Positions 16,160 to 26,245 of a DNA stretch of 64,000 bases are shown here, in pieces. The notes under the pieces are model-generated. The model searched no databases, was not told the DNA's origin, and was given only the letters and a program-made list of their open reading frames with translations. The stretch is taken from assembly GCF_000016985.1 (NCBI RefSeq), contig NC_009633.1, forward strand, positions 1,736,001 through 1,800,000. The letters run 5' to 3'. This stretch comes from Alkaliphilus metalliredigens QYMF (lineage in GTDB: Bacteria > Bacillota > Clostridia > Peptostreptococcales > Natronincolaceae). Numbering within the stretch: the first letter of the stretch is position 1; every line of letters starts with the position of its first letter. The position numbers and the translations under genes are program-made.

Positions 16160-17947
16160 TTAGTCAGATTCCGAACGTTTTATGGCATTTACAGGGCACA
16201 CCTGGGCACAAATACTACATCCCACACACATATTGGCATCAATGGAAGATTTCAATTTATCATAGTCTTTGTACTCCTTCATGCGAATGGGTGGACAGTT
16301 TGTGTTGACACAAGAGCGACAACCAATACAAATACTTGGATCTACATAGAAATGTGGTTCCTTGATTTTATATTTTAACGCACAGGGTCGTGTGGCAATG
16401 ACGATAGAAATGCCTGGTCGTTTGATTTCATTATTAATCACCTTTTTAGCTTCATCATATTTAAATTGATCCACCATGACTACCTGTTTAAAACCAATGG
16501 TTTTTATAAGTGATTCAATGTCAATGTTCATATCATCAGCCAGATTATAATGACCAGAGCTAGCATTGGATTGACCACCAGTCATGGCTGTGGTACGGTT
16601 ATCCAAAATAATAATGGTCAGGTTATCCTTGTCATCAGCTTGGTGGAGTAAGTTGATGAATCCTGGGATACCAGAATGGAAAAATGTACCGTCACCAATA
16701 ACAGCAACTAGAGGCTTGGGATCTTCTTTTAATGCCAATGCTTTCTGTACACCCTTGGTAATGCCAATGGAAGCTCCCATACTAATGATGGAGCTAGAGC
16801 CATTAAAGGGAGCCTGGGCCGCCAAGGAATAACATCCAATGTCTCCCATGATTTTGACTTTGGATTTTTTCAAAATATCAAAAATGGGACGGTGTGGGCA
16901 TCCTGAGCAGAAAAGAGGCGGTCTCGCAACGGCAGCTGTCTTTTCCGCTCTATCTATTTTTTTCTTAAGTACTCCCGCTTTATAGAGTCCCTCGGCAATC
17001 TCTTCACTATTGAGTTCTCCTGTGAAGGAAAAATAAGATTTTCCAGAGCATGGAATCCCATGAATTTTCAATTCATTTTCGATAAAGGGCATCATTTCTT
17101 CCAAGACAATGATTTCATCATACTGCTCAGATAATTCCTTTATTCTTTTTATGGAGAGGGGATAAGTCAAACCCAGTTTATAAATACTGACCGGGGGATC
17201 GATTTCTTTAAGATTGTAATACATTAGGCCCGATGCAATGACCAATATGGTAGCACCGTCTTTTTCTTCCAATTGATTCACAGGACAGTCATAGGCATAT
17301 TCTTGTAGCTTTTCTAAACGATCCTTCATAAAATACTGGGCCTGGTAGGTGTTTTTTGGGATCATTGCATACTTAACAGGATCTAAATCAAACCCAGTGG
17401 GTGCATGTTCTTCTCTTTCTCCCATTGTCACCACACTTCGACTATGACAGACACGACTGGTAATATTAAGTAAGGTGGGTAATTGAAAATCCTCACTCAA
17501 GGAAAATGCAAGCTTCGTATAATCCTTGGCTTCTTGACTATTTCCTGGAGATAAAATGGCCATATTGGCGAATTTAGCAAACAAACGATTATCTTGTTCG
17601 TTTTGAGAACTGGCCATTCCAGGATCGTCCCCTGAAACCAACACAAAGCCACCTCTTATGGGGGTTTCTGTAAAGGTCATCAATGGATCCGAGGCAATAT
17701 TCATGCCTACGTGCTTCATGACAGCCATGGATCTAGCCCCTGTAAAGGACCCTCCAATGGCAACCTCCAATGCTACCTTTTCATTTGTTGAAAACTCAGC
17801 ATAAACACCTTCATAACTTTTTATGGTTTCAAGAACTTCAACAGTCGGCGACCCAGGATAACTGGCAGCCACAAGACCACCAGCTTCATAAAAACCTCTG
17901 ACCAGGGCCTCATTTCCTGTTAATACACCTTTAGATTGTGAACTCAT
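16160..17947 (-). CDS. iorA: Indolepyruvate:ferredoxin oxidoreductase alpha subunit
   Basis: Thiamine-diphosphate and Fe-S subunit of the archaeal-type indolepyruvate oxidoreductase, 595 residues. The N-terminal pyrimidine-binding half has AASYPGSPTVEVLE and the Glu-bearing AEFSTNEKVALE. The TPP-binding half shows CSGCPHRPIFD and GDGTFFHSG...NRTTAMTGGQ. The C-terminus carries two ferredoxin-like motifs, CIGCRSCVNTNCP and CVGCSICAQVCP, for [4Fe-4S] clusters. The first motif has the family's irregular spacing. SD GGAGTG precedes the ATG. First gene of iorA-iorB. Confidence 0.95.
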   Translation of the reverse strand: MSSQSKGVLTGNEALVRGFYEAGGLVAASYPGSPTVEVLETIKSYEGVYAEFSTNEKVALEVAIGGSFTGARSMAVMKHVGMNIASDPLMTFTETPIRGGFVLVSGDDPGMASSQNEQDNRLFAKFANMAILSPGNSQEAKDYTKLAFSLSEDFQLPTLLNITSRVCHSRSVVTMGEREEHAPTGFDLDPVKYAMIPKNTYQAQYFMKDRLEKLQEYAYDCPVNQLEEKDGATILVIASGLMYYNLKEIDPPVSIYKLGLTYPLSIKRIKELSEQYDEIIVLEEMMPFIENELKIHGIPCSGKSYFSFTGELNSEEIAEGLYKAGVLKKKIDRAEKTAAVARPPLFCSGCPHRPIFDILKKSKVKIMGDIGCYSLAAQAPFNGSSSIISMGASIGITKGVQKALALKEDPKPLVAVIGDGTFFHSGIPGFINLLHQADDKDNLTIIILDNRTTAMTGGQSNASSGHYNLADDMNIDIESLIKTIGFKQVVMVDQFKYDEAKKVINNEIKRPGISIVIATRPCALKYKIKEPHFYVDPSICIGCRSCVNTNCPPIRMKEYKDYDKLKSSIDANMCVGCSICAQVCPVNAIKRSESD

Positions 17948-18041
17948 TTTCTCACACTCCTTTATCTGATTTTAATAGGATGAATATAAATGCGTATAGA
18001 TGATAGCATACACTAACTATACCTACCCATTACTTTCGTAG

Positions 18042-18341
18042 ATAAATCATACTTTCAATACTAATGATGAGATAGAAGAATTATTTAAAGCAAGGCTGAA
18101 GGTGTCTCACGGTGAAGACATTGAGCCTGTTATTGGAGAAAATGTAAAGAACAATGAAATTATTTATGATTCAGAAGATTGGTCCATTAAAGTTGATTAT
18201 AAATAGTATTAGCACTACATTGGAGGATATTTTAATGTACCTAAAATACATGTGACATTAGAGGGACAGACTTGTGAGTCAGGGCATGTTTTGATTTACA
18301 ATATTAATAAAGCTACGCACTGCAACAGGTATTGGAATTAA
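18042..18341 (+). pseudogene. Possible degraded coding sequence upstream of cas3
   Basis: One frame reads through the region with only two internal stops (18204 and 18210). It gives an acidic stretch INHTFNTNDEIEELFKARLK and, after the stops, GGYFNVPKIHVTLEGQTC and onward to a stop at 18339. Such long readable pieces in one frame suggest a decayed gene, but there is no start with an SD and I do not recognise the family. The gene-free stretch is 17948-18575. The remainder (18342-18575) is AT-rich, with a possible cas promoter TTCGAC-18-TAGATA near 18431-18470. Confidence 0.3.
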
Positions 18342-18575
18342 TTTTTTTCTATACTAATGCTAGAAAAATAAAAATAGCTGTAAGAAAGCTCCTTGTCTTA
18401 ATAAAATCTGTATTTTTATTTTAACTAACATAATTCGACAACAAATTAATAGCAAATTAGATATACTTAGGAACAAGAGAGAATTGTTTTTAGGATTTAC
18501 TCCACCTTAAATTGATTGAATCCTAATAGATAAAGATTGGGAAGGTCTAAATTATACAAAACAAGGAGTGGTTAA

Positions 18576-20972
18576 ATGTTTTGCGCTCATATTAATCCAA
18601 CAACGCGAAAAGAACAAAGTGTTAAGGAGCATTTACATAGTGTTTCTAAAATGTCCATGGAATACGGTGCTAAAATTTCACTTGGTGCAACAGCCGAATT
18701 AATAGGCATGCTTCATGATATGGGAAAGCAAACAGACAAATTTAACTCTTATATACACTACAGTGCAACAAATCCCAGTGACAAATCCCTTAGGGGATCA
18801 ATTGATCACTCCACAGCAGGAGCAAAGTTTATATATGATAACTTCTATCATACAAAGGATCCATATCAAAAGTTTACAGCACAGCTTATTTCATTAGCAA
18901 TCTGTTCACATCATGGTGGATTGATAGATTGCTTAGACCTGAATGGCATGGATAGATTTACTGATAGGATGAACAAGGATAAAGACTTTTTATACGAAGA
19001 AGCACTATCTAATTATAGGTTGGAATTCTCAGAAATGAAGCATCTAAATGATTTATTTAATAAGTCAAAGGAAGAGATAAAAGCAATTCTTACTAAAGTT
19101 AACAAGATAGATGGTTCTGCTAAATTTGGACAGTTTGCAGCTGGGATGCTGGAAAAGTATCTTTTTAGTTGTGTGATTGATGCAGATAGATACGATACAT
19201 ATTTATTTATGGAAGGTAAAGAATCAAAACAAAACATTGATAAATCAGATTTGTGGAATGAACTTGCAGATGTATTAGAGGTCAAATTGAAAAGCTATCC
19301 TAAATCGGGCAAAATAGATTTGTTGAGAGAAGAAGTTTCCATAGCATGTAAAAACTTTGGAGAAAACAAAACAGGAATATATCAATTAGCAGTACCCACA
19401 GGTGGAGGTAAAACCCTGTCTAGTTTGAGATATGCTTTGCAACACGCAAAAAAATTTAATAAAGAACGAGTTTTTTATATTATTCCTTTTACCACGATTA
19501 TCGACCAAAACGCTAAGGATATAAAAGATATTTTAGGTCGTGAGGATATCATTTTAGAGCATCATTCAAACCTTGTTGTTGATAACGATCAAGAAGAGTA
19601 CAAGCTTCTAACGGAGCGCTGGGATAGTCCAATTGTTTTGACAACAATGGTACAGTTTCTTGATACTTTATTTAGTGGTGGAACACAAGGTGTTAGGCGA
19701 ATGCATAACCTGACAAATTCGATTATCATATTCGACGAGATTCAGGCAATTCCCATTAAGTGTATTAATATGTTTAACAGTGCAATTAATTTCCTTTCAA
19801 ACATTTGCAATGCAACGATTATACTTTGTACAGCAACGCAACCACTCTTATCGACTACAGAAATGCCCTTAAAGCTAAGTGAAAATCCTAATATTATTCC
19901 CGACATGCATGAGAAATTTGAACAATTTAAACGTGTGAATTTGATTGATAAAAGAACTACTGAAGGGTATAGTGCAGCTTCACTAAAAGATTTTGTACTA
20001 GACACCATGGAACGGGTAGAAAGCGTATTGATCATTGTAAATACTAAAAACACTGCAAAGGAAGTGTTTAATGAGTTAAAAAAAGCAAATGCTGATTTAC
20101 CTCCAGAAAAGCAGTATGCAGTTTTTCATCTAAGTACGGGTATGTGTCCTTCTCATAGAATGAAAATTTTAAAAGAGATGAGAACAAAGCTAGGACATGA
20201 AAGGGTTATTTGTATTAGCACACAATTGATTGAAGCTGGCGTTAATATTTCCTTCGGTAGTGCTATACGCTCCCTTGCCGGACTTGATAGTATAGCTCAA
20301 GCAGCAGGAAGATGCAATCGCCATGGAGAAACAACTTGTAGTGATGTTTATATTGTTAATATTGAAGGAGAAAGTGTTAATAGATTAGTAGATATAAAAG
20401 AGGGACAAGAGTGTACTAGGAGAGTTCTTGATGAATTTAAAGAAAACCCGAAAAGCTTTGATCATGACTTGCTTTCCCCAAAAGCAATGAATCAGTATTA
20501 TCAGTACTATTTCCATAATAGAAGTGCAGAGATGAACTACACATTAGCAAAGCCAAATGATGATAAATCGATGTATGACTTGTTATCTGGCAATAAAGAA
20601 GCATTCAATGCATTTAATAGTAGAAATGGCTACAAATCAGAATTAATGTTAAGACAAGCCTTTAAAACCGCAGGAAGTAACTTTCAGGTAATTGACCAGA
20701 ACACAACTGGTGTCATTGTTCCATATGGAAGAGGAAAAACACTTATCACCCTTATAAATGGTGCATGTAATTTAAGTGAGTTAAAAGAGTATTTAAAGGA
20801 AGCTCAGCAGTTTTCAGTAAATCTATTTGAAACAGATAAAAGAAAACTAGAGGAAATAGGAGGAATCGTTGGATTGAAAGATGGTGCTATATTTGCGATT
20901 CGAGATGGATTTTATGAAGATGATGTGGGGGTGACTTTTGAAAATGCACCAATGGAATTTTATAATTATTAA
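18576..20972 (+). CDS. cas3: CRISPR-associated nuclease/helicase Cas3 (type I-C)
   Basis: Effector nuclease-helicase recruited by Cascade to degrade target DNA. The N-terminal HD nuclease has GMLHDMGK (H47, D48) and a following SHHGG. The superfamily 2 helicase part has Walker A VPTGGGKTL (about 272-280), the DEAD-box variant DEIQ (about 387), CTATQP (motif III), STQLIEAGVNISF (motif V) and QAAGRCNRHGE (motif VI). 798 residues is normal for a fused HD-helicase Cas3. SD AAGGAG precedes the ATG. It opens the cas operon, and cas5c begins 14 nt later. Nothing looks broken. Confidence 0.97.
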   Translation: MFCAHINPTTRKEQSVKEHLHSVSKMSMEYGAKISLGATAELIGMLHDMGKQTDKFNSYIHYSATNPSDKSLRGSIDHSTAGAKFIYDNFYHTKDPYQKFTAQLISLAICSHHGGLIDCLDLNGMDRFTDRMNKDKDFLYEEALSNYRLEFSEMKHLNDLFNKSKEEIKAILTKVNKIDGSAKFGQFAAGMLEKYLFSCVIDADRYDTYLFMEGKESKQNIDKSDLWNELADVLEVKLKSYPKSGKIDLLREEVSIACKNFGENKTGIYQLAVPTGGGKTLSSLRYALQHAKKFNKERVFYIIPFTTIIDQNAKDIKDILGREDIILEHHSNLVVDNDQEEYKLLTERWDSPIVLTTMVQFLDTLFSGGTQGVRRMHNLTNSIIIFDEIQAIPIKCINMFNSAINFLSNICNATIILCTATQPLLSTTEMPLKLSENPNIIPDMHEKFEQFKRVNLIDKRTTEGYSAASLKDFVLDTMERVESVLIIVNTKNTAKEVFNELKKANADLPPEKQYAVFHLSTGMCPSHRMKILKEMRTKLGHERVICISTQLIEAGVNISFGSAIRSLAGLDSIAQAAGRCNRHGETTCSDVYIVNIEGESVNRLVDIKEGQECTRRVLDEFKENPKSFDHDLLSPKAMNQYYQYYFHNRSAEMNYTLAKPNDDKSMYDLLSGNKEAFNAFNSRNGYKSELMLRQAFKTAGSNFQVIDQNTTGVIVPYGRGKTLITLINGACNLSELKEYLKEAQQFSVNLFETDKRKLEEIGGIVGLKDGAIFAIRDGFYEDDVGVTFENAPMEFYNY

Positions 20973-20986
20973 GGAGGGGGAGAAAA

Positions 20987-21739
20987 TTGAAAAAGGAAAA
21001 TAGTGTTGAATTTAAAGTGAGTGGACGATATGCCCTTTTTAGCGATCCTATCAATCGAATTGGAGGAGAAAAATTTTCCTATCAAGTGCCAACATATCAA
21101 GCACTTAAAGGAATATTAGAAAGTGTTTATTGGAAACCCACATTAATATGGATTATTGATGAAGTCAGGGTCATGAATTTAATTAAAACCCAATCCCAAA
21201 ATATACGTCCCGTCAATTTCAGTGGAACTAGTAAAGGTACAGGAACACCACTAAATACTTTGTCCATTTATACTTATCTAACAAATGTTGAATATCAAGT
21301 AAAGGCTCATTTTGAATGGAATTATAATCGTCCAAATTTAGAGAAGGATAGAAATGAGAATAAGCATTATATAGTCGCTAAAAGGATGATTAACCGTGGT
21401 GGTAGGCGAGATGTTTTCTTAGGAACCAGGGAGTGCCAAGCATATGTTGAACCATGCAAATTTGGGGAGGGCGAAGGTGCCTATGATCATTATGGGTCAC
21501 TTTCATTTGGACTTATGTTTCATGGTTTTGACTATCCTGATGAAACAGGAGAAGACAAGCTAACAGCTAGGCTTTGGTCACCAGTAATGAACAATGGGTA
21601 TATCAAATTTCTAAGACCTGATGAGTGTACGATTAAACGTGAACTCTCGTCCATGAAACCTAAGGTATTTGATGAAAATAATTTTAGTGGACTTGAAGAG
21701 TTTGAAGAGGAGGGGGATATAATTGAATTGGATTCATAA
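20987..21739 (+). CDS. cas5c: CRISPR-associated protein Cas5c (pre-crRNA endonuclease)
   Basis: In type I-C the Cas5 protein replaces Cas6 as the enzyme that cuts pre-crRNA, and it then caps the crRNA 5' handle. 250 residues. Y48, K126 and H127 match in order and spacing the Tyr-Lys-His triad described for Bacillus halodurans Cas5d, so the protein should be active. The YQALKGILESVYWKP and RGGRRDVFLGTRECQAYVEP blocks are typical. It starts with TTG after an excellent SD AAGGAGGGGG. The 3' end overlaps cas8c by 17 nt. Confidence 0.95.
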   Translation: MKKENSVEFKVSGRYALFSDPINRIGGEKFSYQVPTYQALKGILESVYWKPTLIWIIDEVRVMNLIKTQSQNIRPVNFSGTSKGTGTPLNTLSIYTYLTNVEYQVKAHFEWNYNRPNLEKDRNENKHYIVAKRMINRGGRRDVFLGTRECQAYVEPCKFGEGEGAYDHYGSLSFGLMFHGFDYPDETGEDKLTARLWSPVMNNGYIKFLRPDECTIKRELSSMKPKVFDENNFSGLEEFEEEGDIIELDS

Positions 21740-23678
21740 GCTTTATGATACTTATGAGAATTGTAAGAGTGAAGTAGGCGTTGCAAGGACAGATTCTAAA
21801 ACACCTTTATTACCTCTGTCACATACCATTGTAAATTCTAATATTGAAATAGTGGTGGATATACATGGAAATTTTAGAAGGGCAAGAAATGTATCTAAAA
21901 GCGAGGCCATGACAATTGCTCCTTGCACTGAAGATTCAGCAAGCAGAGGTAATGGTAATAATCCACATACTTTGTTTGACAAACTACAATATGTAGCTGG
22001 AGATTATACTTCTTTCTTTAATGACAAAAGAGACAAGAAGTTCTTTATTGAATACATAAAGTTATTAGAAGCGTGGAGTAATTCTGAATATAAAGATGAA
22101 AAGGTAATAGCAGTTTTAAATTATTTAAAAAAAGAAAGATTAGTTGCTGATTTGATTTCAGAAAAATTGCTAGAGGTTGATGAAAATAGTCATGTAACAA
22201 ACAAATGGTTTGGAGACAAAGATAATAAGCCGATGAAAACAAGTGATATTTTTGTTAGATTTATTGTGGAAATTCCAGGTGATGTTAATTGTAGACTATG
22301 GGAGAATACTGATATTCTCCGAAAATATCATAATCATTATTTAAATACTAAAACAAAATATGGATTATGCTATATACAAGGAAACAATATGCTCACTACT
22401 TTAAAACATCAATCAAAAATTAGAGGCAATGGTGACTCAGCAAAGCTTATTTCAGCAAACGATGAAAATGGATTTACATACTTAGGACGTTTTTCTGATA
22501 GCAATCAGGTAGTAAGTATTGCTTATGAAACTTCACAAAAGGCACATAATGCGTTAAAATGGCTTGTAGATATTCAAGGACAGAAGTTCGGAAACCCAAA
22601 AGATGGACAAAAAATTATAGTTGCATGGGGTACTAAAAACCAAACTATTCCCCAAATTTTAGAGGATACACAAGGAGGCATTTTTGGAAAAGAAGAAACG
22701 GCAATTGTTTCAACTGAAAAGGAATTTGCCCAGAGGCTAAATAAGGCTATTGCAGGTTATGGATGTGACTTAGATACAAAGGCTGAAATCGTTATTATGG
22801 GGCTAGATGCTGCAACAACAGGGCGGTTATCCATTGCCTATTATCGAGAGCTTTATGGTACTGATTTTCTAAATAGGATTAAACATTGGCACAGTACATG
22901 TATTTGGCAACATTCATACAAAATAATTGCTGATGGATTTGATGAAAAGGGAAAAGCAAAATTCAAGACGATTTCTTTTATTGGTGCTCCTTCTCCAAAA
23001 GATATCGCTACTATTGCACTTGGAAGTCCTAGAGAAAACAGCAAAACACAAAAGAAACATCTTGAATTAAAGGATTCTTTGCTAAAGGCAACGGTAGAAA
23101 GATTATTACCTTGTATTATTGATGGGGCTAAGTTACCCTATGATCTTGTCAATTCAGTTGTAAATCGTGTTTCAAACCCCGTTTCCATGGAAAAATGGGA
23201 ATGGGAGAAAGCATTAACCATAACGTGCGCTTTAGTTAAAAAATATAAATATGATAAACTTAAGGAGGTATGGGAGATGGCGCTTGATGAAAATCAGAAG
23301 GATCGGAGTTATATTTTTGGTAGACTTTTAGCAATTGCACAACAAATCGAAGAATATGCATTGTATACGACAGGTGAAAAAAGGCCTACAAATGCAGAAA
23401 GATTAATGCATCAATTTAAACTTCACCCTTATAAAACATGGGGGATTATTACAGATAAGCTTGGACCATATATCGCAAGATTAGGTTCAAAGGGTACCGG
23501 TTTAACGGAGCTAATGACCCAGGTTAATTCGATGATACCCTATGAAGAATTTACTAGCCCAAAGAAATTAGATGATAGCTATATATTAGGATATTATTGC
23601 CAAAGACAAGTTTTTATTGATGAAAAAAATATAAGAATCCAAGCAAACGCAATAAAGAAATTAGGACAAGCAAATTAA
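21723..23678 (+). CDS. cas8c: CRISPR-associated large subunit Cas8c (Csd1)
   Basis: Large subunit of the type I-C Cascade, which recognises the PAM on target DNA and in I-C also supplies a Cas11-like small subunit from an internal start. 651 residues. The N-terminus MNWIHKLYDTYENCKSEVG and the AYYRELYGTDFLNRIKHWHSTCIW block are typical Csd1 features. It begins with TTG after SD GAGGAGGGGG inside the end of cas5c. In-frame, AAGGAGG at 23262-23268 lies 9 nt before ATG 23278 (MALDENQKDRSYIFGRLLAI), a plausible start for the internal Cas11c product. Confidence 0.95.
   Translation: MNWIHKLYDTYENCKSEVGVARTDSKTPLLPLSHTIVNSNIEIVVDIHGNFRRARNVSKSEAMTIAPCTEDSASRGNGNNPHTLFDKLQYVAGDYTSFFNDKRDKKFFIEYIKLLEAWSNSEYKDEKVIAVLNYLKKERLVADLISEKLLEVDENSHVTNKWFGDKDNKPMKTSDIFVRFIVEIPGDVNCRLWENTDILRKYHNHYLNTKTKYGLCYIQGNNMLTTLKHQSKIRGNGDSAKLISANDENGFTYLGRFSDSNQVVSIAYETSQKAHNALKWLVDIQGQKFGNPKDGQKIIVAWGTKNQTIPQILEDTQGGIFGKEETAIVSTEKEFAQRLNKAIAGYGCDLDTKAEIVIMGLDAATTGRLSIAYYRELYGTDFLNRIKHWHSTCIWQHSYKIIADGFDEKGKAKFKTISFIGAPSPKDIATIALGSPRENSKTQKKHLELKDSLLKATVERLLPCIIDGAKLPYDLVNSVVNRVSNPVSMEKWEWEKALTITCALVKKYKYDKLKEVWEMALDENQKDRSYIFGRLLAIAQQIEEYALYTTGEKRPTNAERLMHQFKLHPYKTWGIITDKLGPYIARLGSKGTGLTELMTQVNSMIPYEEFTSPKKLDDSYILGYYCQRQVFIDEKNIRIQANAIKKLGQAN
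23278..23678 (+). CDS. Possible internally translated Cas11c small subunit within cas8c
   Basis: In-frame ATG 23278 is preceded at 9 nt by a strong AAGGAGG. It would yield a 133-residue, helix-rich C-terminal fragment of Cas8c. Internal translation of Cas11 from cas8c has been shown for type I-C systems, so this SD is probably functional. I infer this from the SD and the family; no expression data are available. Confidence 0.6.
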
Positions 23679-23693
23679 AGGGGGAGAACCAAT

Positions 23694-24554
23694 ATGAGTA
23701 ATTTTGAAAACAAGATTGATTTTGCAGTAGTTATTTCTGTAAAAAATGCAAATCCCAATGGAGATCCGCTAAATGGGAATCGACCTAGGGAAAATTATGA
23801 TGGCTTTGGTGAAATTTCTGATGTTTGCATCAAGAGAAAAATCCGCAATCGCTTTCAAGATATGGATCAAGCAATATTTGTTCAGTCAGATGAAAGAAGA
23901 ACAGATGGTTTTAGGAGCCTGAAGGATAGAGCCGATGGCTGTGAAGAACTTAAAAAATCAAGTAAAGACAAGGAACAATACGCAAAAATAGCCTGTGAAA
24001 AGTGGATTGATGTGAGAAGCTTCGGGCAAGTTTTTGCATTTAAAAAAGGTGGAGATGATAATTCTGTGTCGATAGGTATACGAGGTCCAGTTTCAATTCA
24101 TTCAGCGGTAAGTATTTCTCCAATTGAAATTTCAAGTATGCAAATTACTAAAAGTGTTAATGGTGAAACAGGGAAAGATCCTGATAAGAAAAGCCCTGAC
24201 ACAATGGGTATGAAACATAGGGTTGAATTTGGTGCTTATGTGATTTATGGAAGTATCAATACGCAGTTGGCAACAAAGACAGGCTTTAATCAAGAGGATA
24301 GTGAACTCGTTAAAAAAGCTCTTATTACACTTTTCGAAAATGATTGTTCCTCTGCCCGTCCTGATGGCAGCATGGAGGTATGTAAGTTGTATTGGTGGAA
24401 ACACAATAGCAAGATTGGTCAATATTCATCTGCAAAGGTTCATAGGACCTTGCGAATTGCCCCAACAATAGAAATGCCAAAAGATATTAATGATTACAAT
24501 ATCACCCATGAAACATTAGACGGACTAGCTCCAGAAATATATGATGGAATATAA
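23694..24554 (+). CDS. cas7c: CRISPR-associated backbone protein Cas7c (Csd2)
   Basis: RAMP-fold subunit that polymerises along the crRNA to form the Cascade backbone. 286 residues. The N-terminal VVISVKNANPNGDPLNGNRPR is the hallmark Csd2/Csh2 motif, and WIDVRSFGQVFAF, GIRGPVSIHSAVSISPI and KHRVEFGAYVIYG are further family blocks. SD AAGGGGGAG precedes the ATG, 15 nt after cas8c. Its end overlaps cas4 by 14 nt. Confidence 0.96.
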   Translation: MSNFENKIDFAVVISVKNANPNGDPLNGNRPRENYDGFGEISDVCIKRKIRNRFQDMDQAIFVQSDERRTDGFRSLKDRADGCEELKKSSKDKEQYAKIACEKWIDVRSFGQVFAFKKGGDDNSVSIGIRGPVSIHSAVSISPIEISSMQITKSVNGETGKDPDKKSPDTMGMKHRVEFGAYVIYGSINTQLATKTGFNQEDSELVKKALITLFENDCSSARPDGSMEVCKLYWWKHNSKIGQYSSAKVHRTLRIAPTIEMPKDINDYNITHETLDGLAPEIYDGI

Positions 24555-25209
24555 AGAGGAAGATTTTATATTACTATCTGGGATACAGCACTTTTCATTT
24601 TGTAGACGCCAATGGGCTTTAATACATATTGAACAGCAGTGGCAAGAAAACCTTCGTACGATTGAAGGCCAAATTCTTCATGAAAGAACACATGATAACA
24701 CCGTAAGAGAAAAGCGTGGAGACTTGATTGTTTCACGGGGGATGGCAATCTTTTCTCGTTCGTTAGGGATAACCGGGGCTTGTGATGTTGTTGAACTCCA
24801 TAAGGCATCGGATGGAGTCAGTATATTTGGTAGGGATGGAAATTATAAGCCAGTCCCTATTGAGTATAAAAGGGGTAAACCTAAAGAAGATGAGTCTGAT
24901 ATACTCCAACTATGTGCACAGGCTATGTGTCTTGAAGAAATGCTATTATGTGAAATCCCAGAAGCTTTTTTGTTCTATGGGGAAACCAAACGACGGCTTA
25001 AAGTTACACTTGAAGATGAATTGCGGCAACGGGTACAAACAATTGTTAAAGAAATACATGAATTATATGACAAGAGATATACACCTAAAGTTAAACCATC
25101 TAAAAGGTGCAAGGCATGTTCACTTGCTGAAATTTGTATGCCGAAGTTATGTAAAAATCCCTCCGCTGTTAATTACATAAAGAAAAATCTTTTGGAGGTG
25201 GAGGAATGA
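24541..25209 (+). CDS. cas4: CRISPR-associated exonuclease Cas4
   Basis: RecB-like nuclease that selects PAM-containing prespacers and trims them during spacer acquisition. 222 residues. It has the Fe-S cysteines C21 (SFCRRQW) and the C-terminal group in CKACSLAEICMPKLC, the acidic GACDVVELH and the PIEYKRGKP (E-x-K) nuclease motif. The start is ATG ATG at 24541/24544 inside the cas7c end, with little SD, so translational coupling is likely. The stop overlaps the cas1 start by 4 nt. Confidence 0.95.
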   Translation: MMEYKEEDFILLSGIQHFSFCRRQWALIHIEQQWQENLRTIEGQILHERTHDNTVREKRGDLIVSRGMAIFSRSLGITGACDVVELHKASDGVSIFGRDGNYKPVPIEYKRGKPKEDESDILQLCAQAMCLEEMLLCEIPEAFLFYGETKRRLKVTLEDELRQRVQTIVKEIHELYDKRYTPKVKPSKRCKACSLAEICMPKLCKNPSAVNYIKKNLLEVEE

Positions 25210-26237
25210 GAAAACTATTAAACACACTCTATGTCACTTCTCCCAATACTTATTTATCTCTTGATGGAGAGAATATTGTGATTTTAAAAGATCAAGTAGA
25301 GATCTCTAGAATTCCATTACATAACCTTGAAGGCATTGTTGCGTTTGGGTATACTGGTGCAAGTCCAGCATTAATGGGTGCATGTGCAAAACGAAATATT
25401 GCGTTAAGCTTTATGAAACCAAGTGGTAAATTTCTCGCTAGAGTAGTTGGTGAGGTTAGAGGTAATGTCACTTTAAGAAAAGCACAATATAGGCTTTCAG
25501 ACAACACAGAGGAAAGCAATATAATTTCTAGGAATTTCATTCTAGGGAAAATTTATAATACACGTTGGGTGATTGAGCGGGCAACTCGAGACTATGCAAT
25601 GCGACTTGACGTTGATAAATTAAAAAAGGTTTCTAAAGTTCTTGCAAATTCCCTGAAATTAGTTGAACAAAGTGAAAATTTAGAGCAGCTCAGAGGTTAT
25701 GAGGGGGAGGCAGCATCACAATATTTTAGTGTATTTGACGATTTAATTCTTCAACAAAAAGAATTCTTTTATTTTCGTTACCGTAATAAGCGCCCCCCTC
25801 TTGACAATGTTAATGCGATGCTGTCATTTGTATATACGCTACTGGCACATGATTTCGCAGCAGCATTGGAAACAGTTGGGCTTGATCCTTATGTAGGATT
25901 TTTACATCGAGATAGACCAGGCAGGATTTCGCTGGCACTTGATATGATGGAGGAGTTACGTTCTGTTTATGCTGATCGGTTTGTTATTTCGTTAATCAAC
26001 AAAAAAGAAGTGAATTCAGATGGTTTTACCCAAAAGGAAAATGGTGCAGTTACTATGGATGATGATACAAGAAAAACCATCTTGAAAGCGTGGCAGAGTA
26101 AGAAGCAGGAAACAATCACACATCCATTTTTACAAGAAAAGGTAGAATGGGGCCTTGTCCCTTATGCCCAGGCAATGCTATTGGCCAGATTTATCCGGGG
26201 GGACTTGGACGGATATCCGACGTTTATGTGGAAGTAG
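25206..26237 (+). CDS. cas1: CRISPR integrase Cas1
   Basis: Metal-dependent integrase that with Cas2 inserts spacers at the leader end of the array. 343 residues, typical for I-C. The active-site residues are in place: Glu in RGYEGEAASQYFSVFD, His in YVGFLHRDRPGRISLALD, and the following Asp/Glu in LDMMEELR. SD GGAGGTGGAGG in the end of cas4 precedes the ATG at 25206. Confidence 0.97.
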   Translation: MRKLLNTLYVTSPNTYLSLDGENIVILKDQVEISRIPLHNLEGIVAFGYTGASPALMGACAKRNIALSFMKPSGKFLARVVGEVRGNVTLRKAQYRLSDNTEESNIISRNFILGKIYNTRWVIERATRDYAMRLDVDKLKKVSKVLANSLKLVEQSENLEQLRGYEGEAASQYFSVFDDLILQQKEFFYFRYRNKRPPLDNVNAMLSFVYTLLAHDFAAALETVGLDPYVGFLHRDRPGRISLALDMMEELRSVYADRFVISLINKKEVNSDGFTQKENGAVTMDDDTRKTILKAWQSKKQETITHPFLQEKVEWGLVPYAQAMLLARFIRGDLDGYPTFMWK

Positions 26238-26245
26238 GGGATGAA

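Noticed and set aside
16079-16378. Open frames on the plus strand across iorA/iorB
   Set aside because: They run opposite to strongly supported genes, with no start signals or family match.
18343-18430. Possible terminator or hairpin upstream of cas3
   Set aside because: AT-rich partial pairings only; no stable GC-containing stem.
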